Shown here in pieces: positions 1 through 11,572 of a stretch of 64,000 nucleotides of DNA. Source of the stretch: Acanthosepion pharaonis (lineage: Eukaryota > Mollusca > Cephalopoda > Sepiida > Sepiidae); the NCBI GenBank assembly GCA_903632075.3, contig CAHIKZ030001779.1, forward strand, positions 1,009,501 to 1,073,500, in the 5' to 3' direction. The position numbers and the translations under genes are program-made. The first letter of the stretch is position 1; each line of letters opens with the position of its first letter. Below the pieces are notes generated by a model. That model made no database searches, was not told the DNA's origin, and worked only from the letters and a program-made list of their open reading frames with translations.

Positions 1-240
1 TTTTTCTTTTTTATTATTCATTATTATTTCATTTATTGATTTGATTTCTTTTTCCCACAGCTTCCTTGTATTTCCTGCTTTCCTTGTTATGTTTTCTGTT
101 CATTCTTAACATACATCAGTAAAATCACATCTGTCACTTCAAGTCTCTTCTTCATCTCAAATTGTTCAGAATTCACTGTCATGAAGGAGATTAAATATTA
201 TATAGCAATTCAGTACTCTCCTTTGTTTATAGAAATATTT
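1..240. other. AT-rich sequence, no gene seen
   Basis: T-rich low-complexity start, then unique-looking sequence. No open frame or repeat family recognised. Confidence 0.5.
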
Positions 241-800
241 TTCTTGAGAAGACCAAAGATGCATTTTAAAAGCTAGGCAGAGTATTACAAGACAAGAAGA
301 TTTTGTTGGTAACAAAGAAAAGAGTACTGAACTGCTACGTGACATCTGTCATCCTTTACAGCAGCAAATGGTAGACATGAAGAAGAGACTTGAGGCAATG
401 GAGGTATGGTTCTACAGAAGGATGCCAAGGATACCATGGATCAAACATGTGAGCAATGATGAGGTTTTGGAGAGGATGCAAATAAGGAAGAAGCTTATAC
501 TTAACATCAGGAAGAGGAAGTTGACTTTTCTGGGACATGTAATGAGAAAGGAAGTCTTGGAGAATCTGATACTCACAGGGTGAATAGAGGGAAAGAGAGA
601 CAAGAGAAAGAAATGTGTAGCATACTTTGTGGGCTTAAGCAAGTGTATGGCAGAACAGGGTCTGGGAAAAGTAGCAAAAGGACAAAACATATTGAGAACT
701 ACAAGGGATGGGGGGAAGTGAAGAGCCATCATCGCCTACATCCTGAAGGGACACAGCATATAAAAGAAGAAATTTCTGGAAGACATTTTTCACAACTATG
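240..800 (+). mobile_element. RTE-type LINE, 3' half (C-terminal RT region)
   Basis: Plus-strand remains of the C-terminal part of an RTE-like (APE endonuclease + reverse transcriptase) LINE protein. The diagnostic block EVWFYRRMPRIPWIKHVSN is followed by EVLERMQIRKKL, then FLGHVMRKEVLENL, and, after a frame change near 580, a Gly/Lys-rich tail with the EGT block near 750. Upstream, frame-broken sequence back to about 240 matches the region before the WFYRRM block. Several frameshifts and stops; dead copy. The same family recurs at 15.3, 27.0, 34.0 and 38.9 kb. Its missing RT core lies immediately downstream in opposite orientation. Confidence 0.75.
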
Positions 801-834
801 AGTTTTGATTTCCATGTCATATTTTTCTGTACCT

Positions 835-1345
835 GCTTGATTTTGTCATCCTCAATACATAGCACACACCTCAGACTGTTTCTTTTTCTGTCAATCATAC
901 ATTCTGACTTCTTACAGTTAATCTTTTTTCTTGCTTTCTTTTACTGCTTCGTATTAGAGTTGTTTTAGTTTACCTTTTGAGTCTGCTATCGACACAGCAT
1001 ATCATATATTGTAAAGATTATTTCCCATTGATAATATATCCTGGCAGGTTTTCTAATTCTCTCAGGATCATCTTGCTGTAGAGGTTGAATAAATCTGATG
1101 AGAAAACATCCTTGTCTTACTCCTCTTGTGTATTTACTGAACTCATTCTCTGCACACAGGCAGGCAGAGTTTATGGATTACTCAAATATCTTTCTCATAT
1201 AAATAAAGCTTTTCAAGAAGCTCTTTGTATTGCACCTTATATGCTTTTTGTGCAATGAACAATCATTATGGAGGCCTTGCTTGTGCTGATAGTATTCTAT
1301 CTTAAAGATATCTTGAACAAAGTCACATATCTTTTACATTATTTC
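835..1345 (-). mobile_element. RTE-type LINE, RT core, inverted
   Basis: On the minus strand, frame-shifted but readable RT blocks occur in order: K-A-(Y/F)-DKV-like start near 1310, ENEFSKYTRGVRQGC near 1120, the GGHNL/YADD region degraded near 1000, then INCKKSECMIDRKRNSLRC and EDDKIKQVQ near 840-900. It is the part of the protein that precedes the fragment at 240-800. No intact catalytic YxDD is visible; pseudogene. Confidence 0.65.
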
Positions 1346-1720
1346 TGGCCTAATTTGACTACAGTGAGGAAAATAAGTATTTCATACTCCACTGATATTC
1401 TGAGTTTGCCACCTTACAAAAATGGGAACGGTCTATAATTTTCAGGGTAGGTCCATCTTGAAAGTGAGAGATAGAATATAAAAAAAATTCTAGAACAATG
1501 TATGATCACTGTATGATCTCTATTCATTAGAATTCTAATAAGTTTAGATATGTAACTCATTAAGCTAATAGGTTCAGTCAGTTTTGTATTCATTTGCACT
1601 TGGCTTCTTTGACATTGCTATGGAGAGGAATCAACTGAGGTATTCTGGTATTTTGACACTGTCATATATTTCATTTTCTGTTTCAATAATCTTCTCAATC
1701 CTAATGCCATTTAAGGCAGA
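1345..1720. other. No gene seen
   Basis: AT-rich spacer between LINE remains; no exon signals or repeat family recognised. Confidence 0.4.
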
Positions 1721-2660
1721 TTTTTTTTTTTTTAAGCGTTTCACCCCAAGCAAGGCGGGAAGCCACTAGGACACAAGGGGTTACAGAAAATTTGGAGCAA
1801 GATCAGATAGGAGTGATAGAAGAAAGGATGAGGAGAAGGGTAGTTGATAGATCAAGGCAACTGGAGATGTCGATTGACATTACATTTGAATAGCTGGAGA
1901 TTATAGATCTCAGGGAAACTGGAATAGGGAAGGGAGTTCCACAGGCGAGAGGTGCAAGACATGAAGCTATTGGAGTAGAAGAGACGGCTACATTTAGGAG
2001 TTTCGACAGTGAAGGGGTGAGAGCGGAATGCCAGCTTCGTCGGGCATTTGAACTCATGAAGTCTGGGAACCAGCGAATGCAGCTCCTCGGAGCAATTGCC
2101 ATGAAAGTATTTGTAAAACAGACAGAGAGAGGCGACTGCGCGTCTGTGAGAAAGTGACTGTAGATGAGATGCTAGATCAGGGCCAATTATATTGTATATC
2201 TGCCTCTGGAGCCTATCAAGAACCCTGAGGCAAACAGAAGGGGCTCCAGACCATATATGGCAGCAATACTCCATGCAAAGTGGAAGCCATATTGCTTGTC
2301 TGAGAGCAGATTATGGGATGTGAGGTGGTTAACCACCTCGGTATTGATTAGGGCTTCAAACACTTTGCCGAAGAGGGGTAGGAGACTGATAGGACGGTAG
2401 TTAGAAGGGTCAGAGGGATCGCCGGAGTTCTTGAAGACAGAAACAATCGAAGAGGACTTCCAGCAGTCAGAAAAACAAGATTCCTTGAGGCAGTAATTAT
2501 ATAGTTTAGAGAGGGCGGGCGTCATTTCAGGCGTGCATTTCTTCAAGACAATGGCTGGTATCCCATCTCCACCACTAGCCTTGTTGGGGTCTAAATTGGA
2601 GATAACACCCGATACCAATGACGGGGTTATGTGTAACCCACTCAATAGGGCTTCAGTTCA
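1721..2660 (-). mobile_element. Jockey-like LINE, 5'-truncated, RT core deleted
   Basis: Two minus-strand open frames overlap at 2187-2274. The first (from 2645) carries RT blocks NLDPNKASGGDGIPAIVLKK, DPSNYRPISLLPLFGKVFE and LLSDKQYGF. The second (from 2274) carries MEYCCHIWSGAP, LDRLQRQIYNIIGPDLASHL, HRRAVASLCLFYKYFHG and SRLWNSLPYS, the C-terminal region of Jockey-group reverse transcriptases. The catalytic palm between QYGF and EYCCHIW is missing, so the copy is internally deleted. A poly(A) tail (T run on the plus strand) sits at 1723-1733, marking the 3' end. Better preserved and G+C-richer than the other copies at 3.9 and 29.7 kb, so probably younger. Confidence 0.8.
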
Positions 2661-2959
2661 GTTCGGTTATGGGTGTCATCTCTATTATAATTGCATTTCA
2701 TTCTGTTGCTTTCTTTCTGTTCATCTTGATCTTACTTCAGATTTTTATATAACAGGCTGCTCCATGTTTTTATATATAATAAGAGTGAAATTAAGCCTCC
2801 TTTGAAAAACATCCATAAGGAAGATCAAATGAAATGAACAACAGAATATGTGAGGACCAATTTTTCAACTGTTTTTTTAATTGAAGAGCTAGATGAATGG
2901 AGAAAAATGTGGATGAAATCTCATGGAAACTAGCATCAGATTGAGATTTCAACAAAACA

Positions 2960-3405
2960 GAAGTTATCTGATGCTTTTAGTGGTAAAGTGATTGGTCTAT
3001 GACAAGTTCAAAATGATGTTAAGAGAGCAGCAGAGACTTACACTGAATCTTTGAAGACACACATATGGAGCCAGACAGTTTCAGAAGGAAGATGATTTTT
3101 TATTCATGACAAGGCTCGATCACATCTGACAAAGAAGACTAGTGAATATTTGAATAAAATTGGCTTCAAAGACCCACATTTGATAAAGTGGCCAGTTTGT
3201 TCATGCAGTCATGAAGCAACTGAAAACTTGGAACATTCTGAAGATGATTTACATTAGCAGACAACAATTTACAGGCAAAGATGAATTTTGGAATATTATT
3301 CTGGATGCTGTGCAGTCTGTTTCATATGAAAAAATACAACAGCTCACAAAATCAATGGATGAGTTATTTCTGAAATATGAAGCATATGTTTTGCATTAAT
3401 GTTGG
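2960..3405 (+). mobile_element. Tc1-like transposase relic
   Basis: Plus-strand C-terminal half of a Tc1-type DDE transposase. Readable pieces: FIHDKARSHLTKKTSEYLNK (second catalytic Asp region), IGFKDPHLIKWP, then ENLEHSEDDLH (region of the third catalytic residue) and a final block ending SMDELFLKYEAYVLH with a natural stop at 3399. Several frameshifts; inverted repeats not found. The first catalytic region is lost or unreadable. Confidence 0.7.
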
Positions 3406-3409
3406 TTTT

Positions 3410-3720
3410 ATAACTTTGTTATCCTACTTGATACTATTTTTTTAGCAAAATATTTCTTTGTAAACTTTGCACATGTTCTATAATTAGAGGTTTTAATTAC
3501 AACTTAATGAATTGCAACTTTGTGAAATCCAGTAAAATTCATAATACTGCTGCCCTATCATAAGAGTAGCATCTAGTCAACTAGAAAACTATAAATGTTT
3601 GAAATATTTTGTGCATTAATAATGCAAATATATATTTCTGTGAATACCTCCATTAGTTAACTGAAAATTGCATTGTGAATTGTGTAATTCCTACTTGAAT
3701 GCTCATTCTCTCAGACATAG
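3410..3720. other. No gene seen
   Basis: AT-rich flank of the Tc1 relic; possibly its decayed 3' end. Nothing else recognised. Confidence 0.4.
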
Positions 3721-3724
3721 AAGG

Positions 3725-3726
<2 letters not shown>

Positions 3727-3776
<50 letters not shown>
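3727..3776. repeat. (TA)n microsatellite
   Basis: Uninterrupted TA dinucleotide run of about 50 bp. Confidence 0.95.
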
Positions 3777-3780
<4 letters not shown>

Positions 3781-3924
3781 TATAATTTATATAACACTAC
3801 ATTATGAAAAATTAAAAGTGGGTCATAGTACAAGATGACAAATTTTTGAACTGATTCAGTCTGCATCAAATTGCAAAATAAAAGTTGTCTTGAACAGCCA
3901 CTCATCTAGATCTTTTTGTATTGA

Positions 3925-4955
3925 CCCAGATATCCCCAGGGCTCTATCCTTGGACATAATTTGTTCTTAATATCCATCAATGACCTTACTGATGGTATCA
4001 GTTCTCAACTTGGTATCTATGACAACTATTCACTCCTGTTTCAATAGTTAGTCTGACAATTTTGATAAGGTCAAATTGGCTTCTGATCTCAAAAATGAAC
4101 TACAATTGCTGTTTGCTGGGACTGGGAATGGCTTGTTAATTTTAACACCTCCAAAAGTGAAACTTCTCTCTGTTAATCATATGAGACACCCCTTTCTGCC
4201 TCACATCAGTATGGCTGATGTCAACCTCCAGGAGTGTGGCTCATTGTGCCTTCTCAAGCCTAAATTCTCAGCTGACATGAAGTGAAAAGATTATACTGAA
4301 TCCACTGCTAAATCTGCTGCTAAAATATTTGGTTCATTGTATCATGCTAGACAATTTTTTTCTCCAGAATTTATCTTACATATTTATAAGTCTACCATTC
4401 ATCCTCACTTTTAATATTGCTACTACATATGGTCAGATGCTGCTGATATACATTTAGAGATTCTTGATAAAATCTAAAGAATAATCTGCAATATTATTTG
4501 TCCTGACCTGAGTTTTCTCTTTCAGTCACTTACCCACTGCCATAATATAGCTTCTTTGTACCTTTTCTATAAATACTTTCATGGTAATTATTTGGATTAA
4601 CTGACCACTATGGTACCTAGACTTTATGAATTTAAGTGTTGTATTAGATTGGTAGCAAGGTCTTATCTATTTTCAGTTGAATTGGCTAGATATAACAGTA
4701 TGTTCTATACTAACATTTTTTCTCACACTTTTCACTTGAGAAACTCTTCTGATTTCATGCTTTCCAGTTAACATTGATCTTCAAAAATTTAAATGCAATG
4801 TCAAACCTTATCTCTTGGCTTCCTGATTACTCTTTTATTGTTCTCATTCTTTAATGTTTCTCTTTTTCCTTATTCTTTCACACTCTGTAACCACTTGTGT
4901 CTTAGTGGCTTTACTGCCTTGCATGGGGTGAAATGATTTTAAACAATAAAAAAAA
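3925..4955 (+). mobile_element. Jockey-like LINE relic, plus strand
   Basis: Heavily mutated copy of the same family as the 1.7-2.7 kb element. Frame-hopping translation shows QGSIL…LFLISINDLTD (RT palm) near 3930, LASDLKNELQLLF near 4075, EWLVNFNTSK near 4130, STIHP near 4390, an EYCCHIW-like site near 4420, and the 3' UTR block aaccacttgtgtc…cttgcatggggtgaaatgat ending in an A-rich tail near 4950. This copy retains the region deleted in the 1.7-kb copy. Many stops; dead. Confidence 0.7.
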
Positions 4956-4959
4956 TTGT

Positions 4960-6540
4960 TAATTTTTAACTTCCTAACAGCTGTTTATATCTTTGATTTT
5001 CATAACATTACAAACTATTTTGATTGACTGAGAGGAAATTCCTAGATTTGAAATTTATTATTATCATTATTTAGTTTATTACAGTTGTATTTAATGACAT
5101 AACTGACCAATGATTGACTTTGAAGTAAGAAAATATTTTAAAATATATTATAACTTTATGTATCCTGTCATTTATATGACAAAGTTGGGTTTCATGTTAA
5201 GTTATTTTATCAGACAAATGCAAGATTTTTTTTTTCTTTTTTCTGTAGATTCAAACTTGGAAGTTTACTGCTCAAAATTACAAAGTAGACTTAATTTGTA
5301 TTTTTTGTTTGTTTTGTAATGCAAAAATTTGAATATTCAGATTTGGAATTTTTTTCTCTTATCAAATTTGCTGTCACCAACCAATTTTTTTTCTTTTATT
5401 TATTATTTCCATCAAATAGAGTCTTTGAAATCTGCATTGTCTTTTTTAAAAGGAACATGACCTTATATTAGAAATTGTGTATATGAATTATATATATTCA
5501 CTGGAGTGTAAATTAACAATATATTAATACTATTTGTATTTTTTGGCAACAAAGTGAAGTGGGCCATGTCGTTTCTCAACTTCATTTCACTAAAACTTGA
5601 CTCTTAAGTCATTTCTGTCCTAATTATTCCAATTTACTCAGATCTTTAATGTGAAGCAACAAAAATTAAATCTGGAGAAAAATGCACAATGAAAATGAAT
5701 GAACAAACCTCTGTACTGTTTATTACATGTGAAATATGAATAATTATGAGTATCTATATAAATATGAATAATTATGAGTATCTATATAAATATGGATAAA
5801 ATAAATCAATTTTACTCTTAAATTATAACAGACATCTTTAAAACACATTCTATAAGTTGATCAACTTCAAACAAAATTAATTAGTAAAATTAATAAAACA
5901 ATATTCCTACAAAGAAGAAACCAAGCTAAAGTAGAACTTAATCAGCTTATATTTTATGTAAAAAGATAAAATTTATACATCATTTAAAACTTATACCAAA
6001 TTATCATATTTTTCTCATATCTATGATAATTAAGTTATTTACATTTTAATACTTTTCAACTAACACTCTTAGTGCCAAGTTATGTATTTACAACTATGAT
6101 CATGCAAAATACATGTAAAGGATAAAGTCAAAATAAAGGCAGCAGAAAAGAATTACATTTTTTTCCTTCCTTTCAAGACATTCACTACTTCATATAACTC
6201 AATGAGTTGGTGTTTTAGTTAGTCACTAAGAAAGGAAGTAACATTTCCTGCTCAGTTATATTTTATCCTTTCATCTCGACAAAAAATGCTTTTTTCATAT
6301 TTTAGAAAATTTAAAACCTTTTAAAACTTTTGCATATAAAAAAAAAGATTTATTTTACAAAAGCTTGTTCATTCTTTACTTTTCAATGAATTTAAAAATT
6401 TTTAAACAAGGCTGCATAAAAATTTAAACCTCCATAACTTAATTTGAGGATTTTTTTTTTCAACTTGAAGAGAAAATAGCTACAGTTTGTCAGTCTTAAG
6501 ATAGTTACATTGAGATTAATTTTTCTCACATACTTTTTGC
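4960..6540. other. AT-rich spacer; one short tandem duplication
   Basis: About 1.6 kb of very AT-rich sequence without a recognisable gene or family. It includes a perfect two-copy 28-bp tandem repeat at 5736-5791. Confidence 0.4.
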
Positions 6541-6554
6541 ATATTTTCAGACAG

Positions 6555-6556
<2 letters not shown>

Positions 6557-6624
<68 letters not shown>

Positions 6625-6642
6625 CGTGTGTGTGTGTGTGTG
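6557..6642. repeat. (TA)n(TG)n microsatellite
   Basis: TA run to 6621 followed by a TG run, directly abutting the probable solo LTR. Confidence 0.95.
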
Positions 6643-7000
6643 GATTCCAGGATGAAATCAGTCTCCAATGAATAACAAACGCAGGAATGAAATATAACAA
6701 ATAAATGTATTTACACAATAATACAATTGGTAATACGGTTAGTAAATCCAGAAATTCGGTTAGTAGCAATAATAATATATATACAGTCTGGTAAATTCAG
6801 TCTCAAAGTAGGACTTCCTTAGAGTCTATGTGCTCACAACTGTGACTTCTACAAGCGGTTACCTCACACTATTACTCTATCTCTAACTCAATCACAATCA
6901 CTGCTCTTTCTACTCTGACTGACTCTAGGTATTTAACGGCAGCAGTCCAAGTACATACTGGTTGAGTCCACTTGTATGAAAAAGGGGTGGACCCCATAAC
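6641..7000 (-). mobile_element. Probable solo LTR
   Basis: Bounded by TG…CA on either strand (minus: starts TGTTATGGGGTCCACC, ends GGATTCCACA). It is G+C-richer than its surroundings, with a TATA-like GTTAAATACC about 55 bp into the minus-strand reading and a T-rich U5-like end. No internal coding region lies beside it. It sits within TA/TG repeats, so a target duplication cannot be read. It could also be a MITE. Confidence 0.4.
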
Positions 7001-7001
7001 A

Positions 7002-7026
7002 ATATATATATATATATATATATATA
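7002..7026. repeat. (TA)n microsatellite
   Basis: Short TA run immediately after the CA end of the probable LTR. Confidence 0.9.
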
Positions 7027-7133
7027 AATACATTCATTTGTATGGATATGAGTTTGTGACCCCGATGATACAATTGAATATGTTAGGTCTATCACTAACA
7101 CTGATATTGAGCACTTTCTACTAAGTATTACAG

Positions 7134-7140
<7 letters not shown>

Positions 7141-7186
<46 letters not shown>
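7141..7186. repeat. (TA)n microsatellite
   Basis: TA run followed by an imperfect duplicate (atggtgcac…atattttatattatatggtgcac) at 7184-7225. Confidence 0.9.
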
Positions 7187-7188
<2 letters not shown>

Positions 7189-7454
7189 TGCACTCGGTAA
7201 ATATTTTATATTATATGGTGCACTTGTTAAATATTTTATATTATATTTTTAATTTCACACAGTATAGTGCGATTAGTTAGGCACCAGCTGTGTGAAAAAG
7301 AGTACCATGACGTAATTAACTTCACCAGAAATTTGGAAACAGCATGCTGTACTACTTACCATCCCTGCCAGAATGTCCAATACAAATATTTCAGAGTGTT
7401 TGAATGTCAATCTGAGGACAGTGCAGAGGATTTGAAAAGAGTTGGTTGAGTCTA

Positions 7455-7945
7455 ATGATGATTATGAAGGTACAGCAGCTCAGAATACTCACTCTGATCA
7501 TTGTGATAAGAAAAGAACTACTGACTTTGTTGGTGTGGGCCTCAACACGGAACCTACATGTCTCTTGAGGAGGTAGTGCCGTCCTTGGTCAAGAGGGTGG
7601 CTGCTGGAAGACAGGACTCTGCACCATGCCATACAAGCTGAAGAACCCAGTCATGGCTGGCTGTCAGACAGTTTCTGCACCCACATCACTCCTGCACATC
7701 TGTCCACCTAACTCCCCAGACTACAGTCCACTTGATTATGTGTGGGGCACAATTGAGTGAGATACCAACAAAACACCTTGCATCACCAAAAATGAACACT
7801 GAAGCAAGGATTATGGCAGCAGCCATCAACTTAATCAAATAGGCGGTTCAGTAAAGTTGCAGGAGGTTCTGTAGTCATCTGGAGGCCACGTTTGAAGCCA
7901 ATGGCAATTTTATTGAATAAATGTGCTCTTTAGTATTTCAAGATA
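7455..7945 (+). mobile_element. Mariner-like transposase relic, family B
   Basis: Decayed transposase reading VGVGLNTEP, GWLLEDRTLHHA, a PNSPD-like site near 7715, LDYVWG near 7730, NKTPCITK near 7770 and a C-terminal EANGNFIE-like block near 7900. The order matches the C-terminal half of mariner-group DDE/D transposases. The same family occurs on the minus strand at 30.4-30.9 kb. Multiple frameshifts; inactive. The sequence to its left (7240-7450) has a 60-codon open frame that I cannot assign. Confidence 0.65.
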
Positions 7946-8035
7946 TTTCTGTGCAGTTTTGATAAATATAACTGTTAAAATGAGATGTCAGTGTTATTTT
8001 CATTTTTGCAGTGTCTTATCCATCACACACTTTAC

Positions 8036-8036
<1 letters not shown>

Positions 8037-8090
<54 letters not shown>
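8037..8090. repeat. (TA)n microsatellite
   Basis: TA run of about 50 bp. Confidence 0.95.
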
Positions 8091-8092
<2 letters not shown>

Positions 8093-8094
8093 GA

Positions 8095-9890
8095 TGGACA
8101 AATACATCATATAAGTAACAGAATATAAATTATTTAGATTTTTCCTCATTTACAAAATAGCAAGCAAAACCTACAATTATAAAAATATAATTTACAGTAA
8201 AACTTAAAAATTACTTCCTTCTGCTTTCCAAAGCTCAGCGATTGAAGAGAAATCATTTTAGATAACTCAAATAAACATACTGATGTTTTCATTATAAACA
8301 AAATATGTGGAATGTGACACACCCAAAATAAAATTAGGCATGTTTTCACCCACTGCTACCAAATGAGCTTCACTCATAAGAGTGAAGCTCATTGTACTCA
8401 CTGTAGAATCTCTATAGAAATAATTTATGCCAGGAAATACTCAGAATATTTCTTCTTTGTTCTTTATAAAGCAGACTGGTAAAAAGTTGTACTTCACTTC
8501 AAATGTTAATTAGAATTCATTTCAGTTGTGCATAGAATTCAATTACACTGATTTAAAAGATATTTCTTAAATCAGAAACTCAGGGCTTGATATAATTGGA
8601 AGTGAAAAAGAAGTCAGGGAAATCTCAGTTTATGCCTCCCAGTGATATTAATGTGAAAGGTAACTTTAAAGAAACAAAGGATGGAGTTGCTGATGTCAAA
8701 GTCTGGAGTGTAACAAAGAAGGAAATATCAAAATATGAAGATAGAAAGAAAAGAAAATATATTTAACTGTAGAAAGAAAGGACAAAATTAAACAGACACC
8801 ACTATTTATAAACATGACCTTTATTCAATGATGTAAACAATTCAAAAACATTTTATTAGGTAAATTAAATTTTAGTAGACTTGCCATTAACAGGTTTTAA
8901 AGTTTTAGTCTTTCATGCATCAGATTGATCAAATTGACTATTTTTTTCTTTTGCTGAATCCAAAACACAAAGTAGATCTTTTCCAGAAGGACACTTTCAT
9001 TCTTTCACTCTCCCAAATGTCAGGATATGTTTAACATGATTCGATTTAATAGACTGATTTAGTCATGAGAGTGGCTTAATACATTCTAGACATACAGTTA
9101 TCTAGTTTCTTTTGTCATATAGCATGGCATTTTATCAATCATAAAAATTCCGTTTTTGTCAAAAGTAATAAGTGAAACCACATTTTCAATATCAATATTC
9201 AGCTTTCTGAATTGGTGTTCTACGTCCGCTTTAGAAGTTTTCCATGACAAAATCAATGCTAACAACATAACCTAAAATCTATTGAAGTTAATAGTGGGTT
9301 GTAATTAGGTCAAATAAATTATTCTCTAGGTAATCTCAAAACCCACAATTGAAAATTAAAGCAAACAAAGATTTATCTGAAAAGATGTATTTGTCAAAAC
9401 ATCATAATTGCATGGTCTATTCTTTGATTAAACTTAACCTTCTTTTCTGACTATTATGCCATAATAATAACCTATGTAATGAAGTTATCATACTGCTATT
9501 CTTGAGCTCATTTGGACATACAATATCATTGTACATTTTATTTCTAATTTCTTGTCTCTTTGCATGGACACATTTCTGGTGGCTAAGCTCAATCTGATGA
9601 GTTTCTTTCCTTCTTTACTGAACTGTATAATCATACAGTTTCCAGTTGAAAGTGAAAATATATTTGTTGTTCCTCCACCTTTGGAAATCACTTACAGATG
9701 ATATATTTATTATATCATTATTTTTTTTTAAATTCACTGAATGCCAATGGTTATATCTATGAAAACTATTCTAAACTAATAGTCATGTTAACTGTTTCAC
9801 TACAAGGAAACATTCAGCATTCATTGATCAAGCAGCCAGCACTACTTTTGGTTGAAATTTATAAAATCTTTCTATTAAAACAATTTCTTA
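8095..9890. other. No gene assigned; contains a perfect hairpin
   Basis: AT-rich sequence. A 14-bp-arm perfect inverted repeat lies at 8362-8393. Minus-strand translation near 9160-9270 has a 40-codon open run (…HQFRKLNIDIENVVSLITFD…) that could be a transposase remnant, but I cannot place it in a family. Confidence 0.35.
8362..8393. repeat. Perfect 14-bp inverted repeat, ATAA loop
   Basis: AATGAGCTTCACTC - ATAA - its exact reverse complement. No gene end is nearby to call it a terminator. Confidence 0.9.
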
Positions 9891-9894
9891 GGAA

Positions 9895-10170
9895 AACAGA
9901 TCTCTCAAATCCAGTAGCTGTTATTGCTCTTTCCAGTATTGATGGAGGTTTTATTCCTAACCATTTATTTGAAATAGTGTGGAATGTCAACAACTTAATT
10001 ATATCATTATTTTTTTCTTTGAGTTACATGTGCTATCCATTTAAGATATTGCTACTGTTGGTAGTCCTCAAGTGATGTGGTTTCTATTATTTGGTACAGC
10101 TCTTTATTTGTGATTCTGTAGTGCTTGTAGGATGATCTTTGCTAAGATCCTCAGGCTTCAAAGACAATGA
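9895..10170. repeat. Unclassified interspersed repeat U, copy 1
   Basis: About 270 bp closely matching 35998-36310 in the same orientation (shared blocks: tccagtagctgtta, ttcctaaccatttatttg, caagtgatgtggttt). The minus-strand peptide shared by both copies is NKWLGxKPPSILERxxTATGF, so it may be the edge of a LINE or DNA-transposon protein that I cannot name. Confidence 0.6.
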
Positions 10171-10619
10171 TGCCTGTTAATTTATATACTGTACCCCAAT
10201 AGATATTTTAATAAAAGAAATTGTTTGATAGAAATATTATTGGGCACAGTCAGAAATTTTTATAATGTTTCCTCTATAGCCAAATAGCTTTTCATTTTTA
10301 TTTCAAAAACAATGTTGCTTGATCTCAATGATGAAAAGTCCACCAATCATATATAAGAATAGAATTTCAAACCTCAAAGCTACCAATCTAATATTACAAT
10401 TGAATATTGAAAATGATTGAACTTATCTTTAGTACTTTTCATATATGACACCTTTAATGCGATATTAATATTCAGACAAATATTCTGCCCCAGAAAGCAC
10501 ACATTATGCCACTGGAGTGATTCATTTTCCATAGTTCCCTCAGATAATTATGAGGACTGTCCTAAAAGAAATATATTGGATAGTTTTGAAAGAATGATGA
10601 TTTTTTATAATGATAATTA

Positions 10620-11358
10620 AAAGCTTTTCCTTCTCTTAAATTACTTTCTCTACTGGTTGAAGTTTTATAAACGGTTTTTTGTAGGCATCATCAGATTTTT
10701 GGTTTGAACTATTAGCTAAAAACTAGCATACAATATAATAACTTGTTTAATCCATAGCCCACTCATCAGATTCATGGTTTAAAAACATGCATACAATATA
10801 ACACCCTTCATAATCCATAGCCGAAATAAATAGTTTAAATACCCTAAAAAAAGATAACCCTTTATGAAGTCGTCAAAAAACAAACGTTACGACAGTTTTG
10901 GTTTTTTTTTTGTTTTTTGGTTTTTTTTATATGCACAAATCCCTTTCATAAAAAAATAAAATAAAAAAATAAATAAATCTCCATAGACATACAAACTAGA
11001 CGAGGGTTAATACATCTTCCGTTTCAAATTTAGACACCCCCACCTTTCACGAACTTGACATCTACGAAATTAACTCTATACTGATACTTATTATTAACAC
11101 CCAACACCTGCCTACCCAACTTAAACAATTCGCCCTAGCTGTTACCATGGAAATTTTGATTTCAATTTTTAAAACACGTAAATTTCAGAAACACGTTATT
11201 CCAAAAAAAATTTCGCTTGAAGATGGAACAGAGCTTATTTTAACTCAATTTAATTTAAATAATTTAAATGATTTAAATAATTATATTGAAGTTTTCGGCT
11301 CTTGTTTTGAAACATGGGACTTCTTATGTCGCAATTTGGAATCATATTTTTAAATAAA

Positions 11359-11370
<12 letters not shown>
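10620..11370 (+). mobile_element. Penelope-like element, 3' region
   Basis: From ccctttatgaagtcgtc (10858) to the TA tract the sequence matches, block for block, the 3' untranslated region of the Penelope-like element at 45.4-44.9 kb (minus strand). Shared blocks include caatttaattt and the terminal tcatattttt-aaataattatatata. The part from 10670 to 10840 holds an imperfect two-copy tandem repeat (aactagcatacaatataat…taatccatagcc). The 68-codon open frame at 11147-11353 is not conserved in the other copy, so I do not call it a gene. Confidence 0.6.
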
Positions 11371-11400
<30 letters not shown>

Positions 11401-11455
11401 CAAACACTCATACACACACACACGTGCACCAAAACACACACACACATATATATAC
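11365..11455. repeat. (TA)n and (CA)n microsatellites
   Basis: TA run at 11365-11396 directly at the element's 3' end, then CA-rich sequence. Confidence 0.9.
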
Positions 11456-11572
11456 ACTTAAAGACTCATAGATTGTTATATTTTTATGTCTCCTTATGTT
11501 TTAATTTGATCAACAAACACTAACATATACTCAATTATCTGTATAGAATCCAATTGGGAATTACACTTTTCT

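Noticed and set aside
6392..6769. Long open frame rich in Ile-Tyr repeats
   Set aside because: Produced by translating (TA)n; the same is true of frames at 7923, 11250, 13112, 13610, 34520, 37787, 39385, 41512, 41573, 42825, 53458 and 61249.
10417..10620. Possible plus- or minus-strand exon
   Set aside because: A fair acceptor exists on each strand but no matching donor or phase; the minus-strand frame required by the host gene has a stop after seven codons.
11147..11353. 68-codon frame with non-simple sequence
   Set aside because: Lies in the 3' UTR of a Penelope-like element; the homologous stretch near 45.0-45.1 kb is not open.
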